DNA of 64,000 nt, from NCBI GenBank assembly GCA_964036045.1, contig OZ038388.1, forward strand, positions 30,339,759 to 30,403,758, read 5' to 3'. Position numbers and translations under genes: made by a program. The stretch comes from Eutreptiella sp. 'Long Island Sound 2002' (Eukaryota; Euglenozoa; Euglenophyceae; Eutreptiales; Eutreptiaceae). Shown here in pieces: positions 34,901-45,530 of this stretch. Under the pieces are notes generated by a model. That model did no database searches and was not told the origin of the DNA. It worked only from the letters and a program-made list of their open reading frames with translations. Numbering within the stretch: position 1 is the first letter of the stretch; each line of letters begins with the position of its first letter.

Positions 34901-35758
34901 GCCACGAGCACATCCACACCAGACTCCCACACACACAACAACCACCACGACCGCACCAGCCGCCAGCCACGCAACCACCACAACCGCAGCGTGATCGACA
35001 CACACCTCTTTGACCTTTCTTTGCCCCACGACGCAGACGGTCAAAAGGCCTTGCCAGATCATTTGCTTATTCGGGAACTCCACCTGGATCATTTGCTTAT
35101 TCGGGAACTCCACCTGGATTTCTGCTCGACGGTCAGCACGGCTGAGGTAAGTGGTGATGTCCAGCGGCAACACCGTTGTGAACGGGTGCACGCGTGGATT
35201 CTTATTGCGCCAGGTCTGCACAAGTCGAACAAGCGGATGCCATGCCTACACTGCCCTTGCTCACACGTCAATCAGCAAAACAGCAAATCTACGTCCGGGC
35301 GGGTGTGAGCGTAGAGCCTCTGATGTCGGGTATGCCGGCGACTAGGACGCACGACTTGTAGAAAGCGCCCAAATATACACACGATGCACACCTTCGGTAG
35401 AACCTCAATCCACTGTTTATTCACAAACAGCCGCATATCCTGTTCCAACCACCCCTCAGGCTCCAAACTCATCTTCAGTGGCACCACATGCACGCGGCTC
35501 GTCCTGCAACCAAAACAAACGTATCTAAATAAAACACAAAACGCGAAATGAAATCTAAATGAAATGCAGGGGCACTGGATGAATTGGCAGCAATTGAACG
35601 AGTCCTTCTGTGTGCAACAGGTAGCACCCATGTACGTCCGAAATGACACACCTTTGCACCACAGCCTCGTGGTCCTCAGGGTCTAGCTCAAAGGTGACTG
35701 AAATATCGTTGTGCACGTACACAATGTCGACCAGCTTGGAAATGGGGTTCAGGGGGTT
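28925..35758 (-). CDS. SIZ/PIAS-type SUMO E3 ligase (PINIT, SP-RING, PDG-W, SIM); 5' end not resolved
   Basis: Transfers SUMO from the E2 Ubc9 to nuclear substrates. Supported exons: 35758-35652, 35503-35392 and 35215-35006 (PINIT: NPLNPISKLV, RLFVNKQWIEVLP, PLDITTYLS); 34436-34342 (GGIRDHQAIHLL); 34293-34213 (EEISLKCPITL); 33802-33764 (GTQCTHKACFDLE); 29739-29668 (NQQKVWNCPIC); 29158-28925. The three exons at 34293-29668 together hold the SP-RING with its Cys/His ligands. The last exon has VKPDGTW, the family's motif after the SP-RING, then VCVDILSDDE, a hydrophobic-acidic SUMO-interacting motif. All junctions are GT-AG and in phase, except that one exon is missing between 35006 and 34436, where the phase changes from 0 to 1. 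The 34342 donor is weak (CGC|GTGTGG). The intron between 33764 and 29739 is 4 kb. SAP and PHD exons were not found. Confidence 0.85.
29819..30094. repeat. 77-bp direct repeat, offset 199 bp, inside an intron
   Basis: 29819-29895 and 30018-30094 both begin GCTGCATTTGCATGACAAC. I see one difference (ATGACACC versus ATGACAAC). The repeat lies in the intron just upstream of the 72-bp SP-RING exon and looks like a recent local duplication. Confidence 0.85.
30850..33400. repeat. GC-rich intronic insert with tandem duplications
   Basis: Base composition differs from the surrounding intron: the plus strand is rich in G and T. A block starting CCTTGTTTGCRGGCGGCGGTG occurs at 32482 and again at 32922 (offset 440), with a third partial copy of its end at about 33220-33290. 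A shorter two-fold repeat of about 65 bp lies near 30915-31045. The minus strand at about 31973-31926 reads CRFGDMCKSPRCPWYH, a C-x5-C-x4-C-x3-H pattern. This looks like a decayed transposon inside the ligase intron, but I cannot name the family. Confidence 0.55.
35057..35116 (-). repeat. Perfect 30-bp in-frame tandem duplication in the PINIT exon
   Basis: 35057-35086 and 35087-35116 are identical. In the SUMO ligase frame they encode IQVEFPNKQM twice in succession. The duplication lies inside exon 35215-35006 and adds ten residues to the C-terminal part of the PINIT domain. Confidence 0.9.
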
Positions 35759-36154
35759 CTGCAACGGAAGGGAAAAGAGAGGGGGGAAACAAGAACCAAC
35801 ATGTATGCGCATATCTATGCTGCAGCAAATCCAAGTGGAAAACCTTAAAAGGACGCCGGGAAGACGGGAAACAAAAAAAAAACAGGCAAACTAGTGAAAA
35901 GGGATTCTTGCAGGCTCGAGCCAAACGTTTGCAGTAGAACTGCCTTGCCGTGGCGTGACGAGGCCTGTGCGTTGCTTGTTTTGTGCTTGCGGGCTGTGCT
36001 ATCAGTGTCGCCGGATTCGACTTGCGCAGTACTGGCTGGTGTGTGGCGCGCGTACCCTAGTGTTGCGTTGAGCACCGTTGTGCCACACTGTTGAAACCTC
36101 GAGCGCACACGGTCAGACCACCCAGATTGAGGAACATTTCACCGAAGCACACCT

Positions 36155-36776
36155 GGTGACCTTTCAGTGTAAAATCGGCACAGATTTGGGCAAAAGCCGT
36201 AGATTCTTCTTCTCCTAAGCACCTGAAGGTACGGCCAAAAAAAAACAGTTGCAAAGAATCTTGCAGAGGACAAGCGTCCTTTCACGGACTTCAATTGGTG
36301 TCGTTTGATGAGGAGGAAAAACCTGCCAGATCTGACAACCTTTCTTTCGACGTTTTGTTTCACGAAAAACCGTTGGGGATATGGGGCCGACGCCACATTC
36401 GCGATTGGCGGTCTCTGGATCTTCAGTGCGACCTTGTTGTGCTGTAGCGTCTCTCGGGGTTGTTGATGACGAAAAACACCTGGAAACGAAAAACCACAGT
36501 CATATACAGCCCATCCATCCGTGGAAATGATATGCAAAAGAATCTCTCGTTCAACTTACACGTGCTGGCCCCATGCGCATCCCAAAGACGGTCTTTGGAG
36601 GGTTCGGTTACCCCAAAGCATAATGCCAGACGACCCTCCACAAACACAAGACGATCAAACAACGATATACGATCAAACAACGATATTAGGGAGCTCACGA
36701 GGGGCACAGGAACTGAGAGCGGAAAATGAGCCTTCCATGTCATCGCTGCCTTGTCGAAATGCCGAGGGAGGGGCAT
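36155..36776 (-). other. Candidate 5' exons of the SIZ/PIAS-like gene
   Basis: Minus-strand segments with splice-like borders lie upstream of the PINIT exons. One around 36243-36155 follows CCGTACCTTCAG and ends CACCAG|GTGTGC. Another from about 36513 follows TTTCGTTTCCAG and ends near GAAAG|GTTGTC. A third around 36750-36550 ends near a GTAAGT. None carries a domain I can name, and the phases were not fully linked. The third contains a tandem 18-bp duplication (36651-36686) encoding ISLFDR twice. Confidence 0.35.
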
Positions 36777-36779
36777 GAG

Positions 36780-37840
36780 GGCACAAATTTTACAAAACTG
36801 ATGAAAAATCGTTGGACTGATTTGACTGCTCTAAGTCGTTGTCCGGAAGAACTGCCGACGACTTCATGGTCAGTGAGTCGTCAGTGAGTGTGCATTCCTT
36901 TCTGTTTCACGGCGTTTCTTCAATTTCCATACCGAATCTCAAACAGTTCCACTCGCCGTGGAGCACAAACTTGACCCAGAACCGGGTCCACAAAGACATT
37001 CCCGGACCACACACAGGGAAAGCCGCGGTTTGGGAAGTCTGGTTTTTGAGGTGAAATTAAGTCAAAGATAGACCAGGAGGCAAAACTGCAACCTCTCTCG
37101 CTTGCACGGTACCGAAATGAGCCTCTCTTGGATTCGGCACCTGGGGAAGCACTTGTTGTGAGGGCCCCCCTTTTCCGAACTTCAGGTGTGCTGAGGCCTG
37201 CATTTTTAACCAGGGTTGGTCGGAAGACAGGTTGGGAGGCAAAACGGGAGAACAACCTTGGATGCGGTCCACAAGAGCTCCTTTGTTGCCGCTCACACCC
37301 AGGCTTGGATAGCTGTCGCGGAGGCATTTTCTGCGCAGTTACAAGGATATCTATTGAGGTCAACGCTTGCATGCATGCCTTTGCAAGTTGCATGAAGTGC
37401 GAAGTTGCTGGAGCGCAGCACATTTGGAATTCAGCGTGCGACACGAAACTAAACCTGCAGCCCACACAAGTGAGTTGGGGCATACATAATCTCCTCGAGT
37501 TGCGGTATTTTCAGGCTCCATATGTTACCAGCTTCCACTCTCTTGCGAAATTCTGGCATGGTCTGAGGTGGCTTCACCTGTGGGGCGCAGAGTCACATCC
37601 GCAGTGTGCGACATCGGATGTGACAATCGGAGCATCAATTCGACAATTGGATGTGAACCTTCTGATACATGCTTGTCCATGTTTCTTCTGAAATACGAGC
37701 CATTGCCATTGCCATTCACGGGAATGGCTATGCAGGACTACGGCTTAGGACTACGCGTAGGACTAAAGGATCTGCCCACATCTGGCGCATGCGCTTGAAT
37801 TAATTGAAAATGGGGGAAAAAATGGAATTGATTTTCTGAT
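36780..37840. other. No recognised gene
   Basis: Frames of up to 187 codons exist on both strands (36920-37483 minus, 37128-37691 plus), but they overlap each other and show no motif. A TIR for the transposase to the right was looked for here and not found by eye. Confidence 0.4.
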
Positions 37841-37844
37841 TTAA

Positions 37845-40800
37845 TTGATTTCTGGGGCTGACCAGCGTATTTTTATAAATGCCAGCTTCAAGCGCATCTG
37901 TTCTACTATTTTTCAGACACAGATGTCAGACACATCATCTGAGCTCAACTACAGTCCCCTTCCCTTGTCCCCTGCACCATCGGAGGTCCTCGAAGAAGAC
38001 CCATATGAAACGTGCTCCGATGAGGAAGATAGTGATGATGAAGATGACAGCATGAAGTTTCCGGAGATGGGTGCCACTTGGGAGCCGGTTGTAAATGCGT
38101 TTGCCGGCTCTAGTCACCAAGAAGCTTGTGACCGCATGGAGGATTGGGCGGATGAGAACGGCTATGTTCTCAGTCGTCGTGGCGATAAAAACAAAGGCCA
38201 AGCATATTTTTATTGCGCCAAAGTAGGCCGCCAAAAACAGCACAATCGTTATGCAGCCCAATCCGGGGTCCTTCCCGAGGATAGTAGGACGGTGCCAACA
38301 TATGCACCGGAGTCAAAGGAGGATTGTTGTCACTTCAATGTGTACATTTCCCGCCGGAAGGATGGCATGCGCGAGGTGTGGTCCGTGAGTCACAAAGGAC
38401 TCCGCCTAGACCATAACCATCCACCGCAAACGGCGAAGCAAAAAAAATTCCTTGGTCCGGTGAATTTGTCCCGTGAGGATGCCGATTTAATCATGAACTT
38501 GGGACAAGCCTTCATGCCCCCCCGCAATGTGGTACATTTCATGCGGAACCGCGGTGTCGAGATCACCGCAAAACAAGTGCAAAATATTTATGATGCCAAA
38601 GGGTACTCCTCAGCGCTGGATGCCCATGAGTTGGTCAACCGCCTTGAGGAAAAGGGCGAACATGGGTGGTACACCCATGTGGTGAAGGATGACATTGGGA
38701 AACTATCCCATGTCTTCTGGATGAGCGTCGAGCAAATTGCTATTGCCCGGCGCTTCCCGTATCTAATCCTCCATGATAATACCTATCAAAGTAATAGGTA
38801 TAACCTGAACATTGGCCTCTTCGTGGGGGTCAACAACTATGGGCAGTCAGTGCTCATGGGCCAAGCCATTGTCGTGGGCGAAAAAACTCGCGACTTTGAG
38901 TACCAGTTTACCCACTGGTTGGCGGCCGTGGGCATCGCGCCCGTGGTCATGTTCACGGATGCATGTGTGAAGGCTTCGGGGCCGTTGCCACCGTTTTCCC
39001 CAACGCCAAGCACTTCTGGTGTTACTGGCACATTGCCAAGAACGTGGCCAAGAACCTGAAAGGCGTTCTTGGCCACGACACTTTCACTAAATTGGTCCGC
39101 CTCATGGCCCGTGCACACCGCCAAGTCTCCATTGTTGTCTTTGAGCACATGTGGAATGTTGAAATTCTTGGGGACCCAATCTTTTCAAGTGGACATACAT
39201 ATTTGAGTGCTACGTGGGGGGGGGACAAGGTGCGACGCTGGGCACGCTGTTTTCAGGTGGGTGTGTTCACACGTGGAATTGTGTCCACACAACGGGTGGA
39301 GGGCATCCATAGGTGGGCAAAGGAGGGCCGCCTAACCAAGCGGAAAAAGCTGAACGACGTTTTTGACGCACTCATGGTCATTGTGGGGGAGCTGATTTTG
39401 AAATGGGAGCGTCTGGACACACGCGTGACAACGGGCTCCTTTCGCTCCCGGCATGAGACGGCCCAGCAAATTTTTCCAATACCGTATGAGGCAATGAAGG
39501 ACCGGCTGACCACATGGGGAAGGGATGAGGCAGCCCATCAGATGGTCCTTTCCTTTGGGCACGACATGAAGAGGCTGCCGGACCACGCATACGAGGCTCT
39601 GGCCCCTCCCACCTTGGACAACTGTCCTGACCCCACAAAGGGGGTGGAGGATCTTTTGGAGTACAATCTCCCCCCCAGAATGGTGACCACCGCGCCTAAT
39701 GCAGCCATCTTTGAAGTTTCTCAGACAGGGAACCAATGTAGCTCACTATGTTCAACTCTCGGGGCCGGTCCGGACCTTTGTTGGATCTACCACCTACACC
39801 TTGTACCGTGACCTGGTGTGCACTTGTGCATTTCCTACCATGCTTGGGATGCCCTGTAGGCATTTTTGGCGGGTATTGCGGGACGACGCATTCGCCGCTT
39901 TCCACTTGGGCCTTGTGCATTCCCAATATTTCTTGGAGGACCCTCCCATGCATGAGGAGTTGGAGCTTATGTCCCGGAACGTGGTTGGGAAGCTTTACCA
40001 TAACCATGAGCGTGTCGGTCCTTGTCCCGTGGAGGCACCGAGTGTGGAAGGCATCGTTCCCGAGGGGGAGGGTGAGGCGGCACTACTAGTGCGCCAAGGG
40101 GAGGTCCAAAGAATAAGGAACCGGTTCCAATTGAGTGCCTTGGCTAGGGAGTTTGTGGATGTGGCGATTGTTTCGCAAGAACGCTTTGAAGATGCTAGAT
40201 TTACTTTGCGGACGTGGATTGACACGCAAAGGAAACCACTGGGTGACCTTAAAGCGGACAATCTAGCAAAGCCACCCACCAAAGCACAAAAACGAAAGGC
40301 ATCGGAGATGGCTACCGGCGGAAAGAAGAAAAAGAAAAACACCGCGGAGCCCGACGTCCCACCCCCCTCCGTACCCCCACCACAAGTGTACGTCACCCCC
40401 CCGTTTGTACCCCCCTTCGTCCCCGCTTACCCCCCGATGCCTTTTGCTAACCAACCGATTCATGAAGAGGGGAGTGATGATGTAGTTATGCTTCGCAGGG
40501 TGCCCCCCCCTTCCCCATTCACACCCTCCCTTCCGGCTCCACCACCCTCCGGTATTGCCCTTTTGTCTCAGGGTGTGCACTCCTCCCAAGCTACGTCTAG
40601 CACCCAATCATTGCAACCCCCAACCCTCCCCTACTCTCACGCCACCCCAAGTAGTCAAATTCCCATCCCGCATCCATACTTATACACGCAAGGCTCACAA
40701 GTCCCATTGTCCATGGGCATGCAATGTTGGCCCAACCCCGGGTTTGTGCCAACAACGGATGCCGCATACTTTCCATTGGATCAAATTCTGAACCCTGCAC

Positions 40801-40865
40801 CACCGGCGCCCAAGAAAGGGGGCGGTAAAGGCAAGGGCAAGGGCAGAGGCAAGGCAAAGAAGTAA
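37845..40865 (+). pseudogene. MULE (Mutator-like) transposase with FAR1-like, DDE and SWIM segments; two frameshifts
   Basis: Would cut and paste its own element in the nucleus. The probable start is the ATG at 37923 (MSDTSS), just after an acceptor-like TATTTTTCAG; the frame itself opens at 37845. An acidic stretch follows, then a FAR1-like region. The DDE core is visible: Asp at 38775 (ILHDNTYQSN), Asp at 38958 (VMFTD), then FPNAKHFWCYWHI and a Glu in STQRVEGIHRW. The SWIM zinc finger is CTCAFPTMLGMPCRH at about 39811-39867. The C-terminus is Pro-rich and ends in a Lys/Gly tail with a TAA at 40863. The frame changes at about 38961-38975 (one base missing) and returns at about 39720-39760 (one base extra), so the 265 residues between lie in another frame. 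This is either decay or two sequencing errors. Confidence 0.92.
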
Positions 40866-40895
40866 TGGAATGCAATCTGAGTGACGTCGTGCAAA

Positions 40896-41775
40896 GACAA
40901 GGGGCGCGCTCCCTCGGTTCGTCGTGTCCTTGGCACGTGGTGCAACGGGGTCATGCATGGGGTTAGAGGGCACATGGGGGCCCGTACTGCACCCCTCCCC
41001 CCTCTGGAATGGATTGAATATGGCCCCGCTTGAGGGCCCATGACAAGGGGCGCGCTCCCTCGGTTCGGCGTGTCCTTGGCACGTGGTGCAACGGGGTCAT
41101 GCATGGGGTTAGAGGGCACATGGGGGCCCGTACTGCACCCCTCCCCCCCCTGGAATGGATTGAATATGGCCCCGCTTGAGGGCCCATGACAAGGGGCGCG
41201 CTCCCTCGGTTCGGCGTGTCCTTGGCACGTGGGTTGTTGGGGTCAAGCATGGGGTTAGAGGGCACATGGGGGCCCGTACTGCACCCCTCCCCCCCCTGGA
41301 ATGGATTGAATATGGCCCCGCTTGAGGGCCAATGACAAGGGGCGCGCTCCCTCGGTTCGGCGTGTCCTTGGCACGTGGGTCGTTGGGGTCAAGCATGGGG
41401 TTAGAGGGCACATGGGGGCCCGTACTGCACCCCTCCCCCCCCTGGAATGGATTGAATATGGCCCCGCTTGAGGGCCCATGACAAGGGGCGCGCTCCCTCG
41501 GTTCGGCGTGTCCTTGGCACGTGGTGCAACGGGGTCATGCATGGGGTTAGAGGGCACATGGGGGCCCGTACTGCACCCCTCCCCCCCTGAATTGGATGGA
41601 ACATGGCCCCGCTTGGGGGCCCATGACAAGGGGTGCGCTCCCACCGTGCGTCTTCCCCTTGGCACGTGGGTCGTTGGGGTCATGCATGGGGTTAGAGGGC
41701 ACATGGGGGCCCGTATTGCATCCCTCCCCCCCCTGGAATGGATTGAATATGGCCCCGCTCGGGAGCCCACCACAA
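40896..41775. repeat. 146-bp tandem array, six copies
   Basis: Copies start with GACAAGGGGCGCGCTCCC at 40896, 41042, 41188, 41334 and 41480, and with a diverged version at 41625. They contain GGGGGCCCGTA and CATGCATGGGGTTAGAGGGC. The array fills the gap between the ends of the two convergent genes. Minus-strand frames through it (for example 41255-41782) are by-products of the repeat. Confidence 0.95.
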
Positions 41776-42293
41776 GGGGCACGTGGCACCCATTCCCCTT
41801 ATCCCACCGTCAACTTCCTCTTCTTACCCACGCGTGCCTTTGGTTGCTTGTGTGCAACCCCCTTACGCCCCTCGCCCCCTGACACCCATTGGGCCAACCA
41901 GACCCTTTGTTGCACCCTGCCGGTGCGCTTGGCCTCCGTCGTAACCTTCTCCCACCTCCCCTCGGACACGAACTTTTGGATTTCTCCAAAACGCCCCCCC
42001 CAAGAGTAGGGCACAACACACCCAAACGGCAAGCGCCACGACTCCTCACCCGCAAGCACCAACGCAAGGTACCCCACCCAAGACAATGGCACGAGAGGAG
42101 GCTCATCCGTCCGGGCCTCCACCATGGCCGTCACCTCGTCGCACACGGCGCCCAGCTTGCCGGAGGGCTGCTGGCCCGGCCTACGCGCCATGTCCCGTTC
42201 CCATGCAGCCAATATGGCAACATCCCCCCACATCTCGGCAACGGTCGTGAACTCCACGCCCGCGCCGACTCCGGGGAGGTCCTCAAGGGGGAC

Positions 42294-42385
42294 TTTTGCT
42301 AAAACCACAAGCAAACACGCAAACACGAGGCAAAACACGCACGTCTCCTGTGGCACATCTCGTCAGTGTGCCGCCTCCTCGTGGG
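42294..42385 (-). repeat. Split direct repeat B2 (3' end of the element)
   Basis: 92 bp copy of B1. It directly borders host sequence ...AAGGGGGAC ending at 42293. Confidence 0.95.
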
Positions 42386-42450
42386 CAGTCACAAAAGCCC
42401 GGTATGGGCAATAGAAGTCGCAAATAGCGTCATTGGGCGGGACGGGTGGG

Positions 42451-42565
42451 CTGCTGGCAACAAGCAAAAATGCTCTACAAGTACAGAGGCTCACTGCACA
42501 CACGCATGCGCACACACACACCACCCGACGAGCAAAACCAAAGCTCAGGCACGGCTGAGCTAAGA
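42451..42565 (-). repeat. Split direct repeat A2 (internal copy)
   Basis: 115 bp copy of A1. Its TAAGA end touches the TTTTGCT start of repeat B1 with no base between them. Confidence 0.95.
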
Positions 42566-42657
42566 TTTTGCTAAAACCACAAGCAAACACGCAAACACGA
42601 GGCAAAACACGCACGTCTCCTGTGGCACATCTCGTCAGTGTGCCGCCTCCTCGTGGG
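42566..42657 (-). repeat. Split direct repeat B1 (internal copy)
   Basis: 92 bp, from TTTTGCTAAAACCACAAGC to CCTCCTCGTGGG on the plus strand. It matches 42294-42385. Confidence 0.95.
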
Positions 42658-43445
42658 TCTCGTTCATGCCAAACTGCCGCATAACCCCCCCCCCCCCCCC
42701 GGCGCAGGTCTGAGACCCAGCGGCTCCCATGCGCAACGCACGCCACACCCTCGAAGTATACGGCCGCCCCAAACATAAATCGCCAAAGGCGCCCCGCACA
42801 CACCGGCGCCACCCGCCAGGCTTCAGGCGTCCGCAGACCAAGCCCAAGAGAGCGTGGACGACCCCTGCCGCCGCCAATGAGGAAGCGGTAAATGTACAGC
42901 GACCGTCAGGCACTGCCGCCCTGTCGCAGAGCTGCCCGGTCAGCCCAGGGCAGCACCCCTGAGATCCGCAGCAGATCCCAAAATGGCGGGCCAGCGCCCA
43001 ACCCAGCTCCAACCCTAAGAAAGCATGGACCCCGGACCCACAACAAAGTGGCAGCGGTGCAGGCCAAAGGACCAACGCCCGGCATATAACCACAAAATCA
43101 GCCCGCGACATCCACGCAGGGCAGGGCCGCCTCTACAGACAATCGCCCGGAGGGCTCCCGCCTGCGCACACTGGACCTGCCAAAACGCAGAGAGAATACG
43201 AGCCACACACAACAACCAGAACATTGGCGCAGCCATGGAAGCCAAAAAACGCCCACAAATGCGCGAGCAATGCCCGGGCGCAAAGCAGCCCGGCCATCCC
43301 AGGGTGGCACTCAGAGACCTGACACAGAACGCAAAGCAAAGGGTGAGCGCACACTCCCACCCCAGCCCCTCGGAGACCGGCTGGGTCATGATCACATGCA
43401 CCAAGAGAAACGAGTGCTACAAGCAGGCGCCGGCACTACACGACA
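42658..43445 (-). other. Non-coding 3' region of the retrotransposon
   Basis: It lies between the RNase H stop and repeat B1. It has a C16 run at 42685-42700. The overlapping small frames have no motif. Confidence 0.6.
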
Positions 43446-45530
43446 TCAAGTCATCGCACCCACCGACTCCTCCAAGCGGTACCGCAAAAAGACCTCGTGG
43501 AACTCCGCCCCCCCTTCACCACCCCCCGGGGACCACAGGCCCGCTCTCCACGAATGCGGCAGAACAAAGGGCCCCATAGGCACCCCCAGGGTCCACAAAA
43601 AAACCGTGCGCCTATCGGGAAAGGCCCAGAGATCCCCAACCCTGCGCGCCGCCACCTCGCGCGCCAAACCCAGATCTCCATTGAAGTTGTCACTCAACCT
43701 ACTGATAGGATCAGCGGGATTATGTGAACCACGCACCCAGTGCATATATACCGTGAAGCCTGGGCACGACGCCCACAGGTAGCGGAAACGCTTCAGAATG
43801 GACTGCTGGAATTTACGCCCCACCTTGGCTTTACACCGAAGGAACTGCACTAGCGCCGCCGCATTATCCCCAAACAAATGGGCCTCCCGAACGCCTACAT
43901 TGAGGATGAGCTTCAAGCCCCAGAGCAGCGCGGCAGCCTCCGCACACTGCTGGTTGGGCGGTTGCTCCGCGGGCACAACCGATCGAGAACCCACATCCAT
44001 CGAAAACAGGCCCAGCCGGTATTCACCCGCGTCCAGCGCCGCGTCGACGTAAACAACCAACGGCGATCGCTTCACCACCCTGGGGAGGGACACCACTGAC
44101 CATTGCCTCCTGGCAAGCACGCACGCCACGCACATAGACTTAAGCAAACGCACCGGGGTAAACGGCAGCCGGGGGGGCGCCCAGAGCACATGAGCCCACA
44201 CACCAGACAGGTGCGGACTGTGCCCAGAACCCGGGCGACATATCCACTGTGCCCGCCCCAAGAACTGCTGCAGCCGTTTTACCCTACAGGGTCCCACAGA
44301 CAACCTCAACCAATGCGCAAACAGAGCTTCCCACGCGTTGCCAGCAGTCCGCACCTCCCCCCCCTGCAAATCAATATCCTTCCCCAGCCACACCAGCCGC
44401 TGCACAGGCTCTAACGTACTCTTTGGGCTGACTACAGCACCTGCACGGCGCAACGCCTCCGCCGCCCTTGCCGTCTGCTCTCGCACACGCGCGCGGCCGC
44501 GCCCCACAACCAGGACATCATCCAAGTAAATTAAAACCAGCACCCCCAACAGCCCCGCGCCGGCCACCAGACCCTCTAACACTCGCTGGCACAGGAGGGG
44601 GCTGTACTTCCACCCAAAGGGCAAGCACCGGAAAGCCAACACCCCCCCCTCTCCATCCGAGACGCGAAAGGCCCCCCAGAACTCGCGCGGCAGCTGAAGT
44701 GACCAAAAGCAATTACTCAGGTCGATGTGGCACATGCACAGCTCTTCCCCCCCCCCCCCCCGGCAGGGACAGAATATCCCACACCGGCCTCATGCAACGC
44801 GCTCGGGCATAAAAAGAGGGGAGGAAAAAGGAGGACCCTTGCTGTGCCACCTGCGCCAAAAGGGCCAACACCTCCACAGAGGGGAGGGAGAACTTCTCCG
44901 GCCGAGACCGCATCTCCTCATTAAGGGGCACCAGATTGACAATCAAACTGCACTTCTCCTCCGTCTTGGGTATCGCAAAAACACCCCCATTGGGCCCAGG
45001 TGACCCCGGCGGCAGGGGGAAAAGCAAACCCTGGTCCCGCAATGCCCTCATCATGACCACCGCCTCATCCGACGGGGGAAGTATCCCAGAAAACTGCCTG
45101 CCTACCAATTCTGCGAAGCCGTCCGGCACACAACTATCCCAGACCTCGCGGGGGATATCCACACGCCCCACCGGCCCCAAACCCCGCGCCAATACCTCCT
45201 CCCTGATACGCTGCATAAGCAATTTGGGCGACGTCGAATCATGCAAGAGCGACTCCCAAACCTCAGGGCTAAATGAGGACAAAGCCACAGCCAAGACTCG
45301 CAGAAACTCCGGCTGTCTGAGATCACGGGCAGCTTCACTGCCCCACTCCAGAAACTGCAACAGGCGACGCTCCAGTAAACCAGGCGGTGCGCGGGGCAGA
45401 CAAGCCCGCAGGGAGCACAACCAGGCGTCCCACTCACCGGTCCGAAGGCGCTCCCGCACCCACTGACCCAGCTCCGACGCGACGGGAAATTGCCGTTCGG
45501 GCAGCCGCACCCACAATCCTGGCCGGGCCC
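43446..45530 (-). pseudogene. Reverse transcriptase-RNase H, frame broken at a 15-base homopolymer
   Basis: Copies the element's RNA into DNA. The N-terminal part (about 45530-44762) has GGVFAIPKTEEKCSLIVNL, an RT finger motif. At the C15 run 44747-44761 (G15 in sense) the frame changes. The rest (44735-43446) starts with the first catalytic Asp (CHIDLSNCF), then PFGWKYSP and the YLDD box (residues 70-73 of that frame). RNase H follows, with Asp231 (VYVDAA), Glu266 (CAEAAALLWG), Asp290 (LFGDNAA) and Asp342 (NPADPISRL). One base fewer in the G run would restore a single frame, so this is a one-base slip in a homopolymer, real or from sequencing. The N-terminal part overlaps the end of the recombinase frame and would need a +1 shift or separate initiation. 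Confidence 0.9.

Noticed and set aside
36920-37691. Two 187-codon frames on opposite strands
   Set aside because: They overlap each other, show no motif, and neither joins to the flanking genes in phase.
41255-41782. 175-codon minus-strand frame and its neighbours over 40781-41789
   Set aside because: They are products of the 146-bp tandem array, repeating the same peptide.
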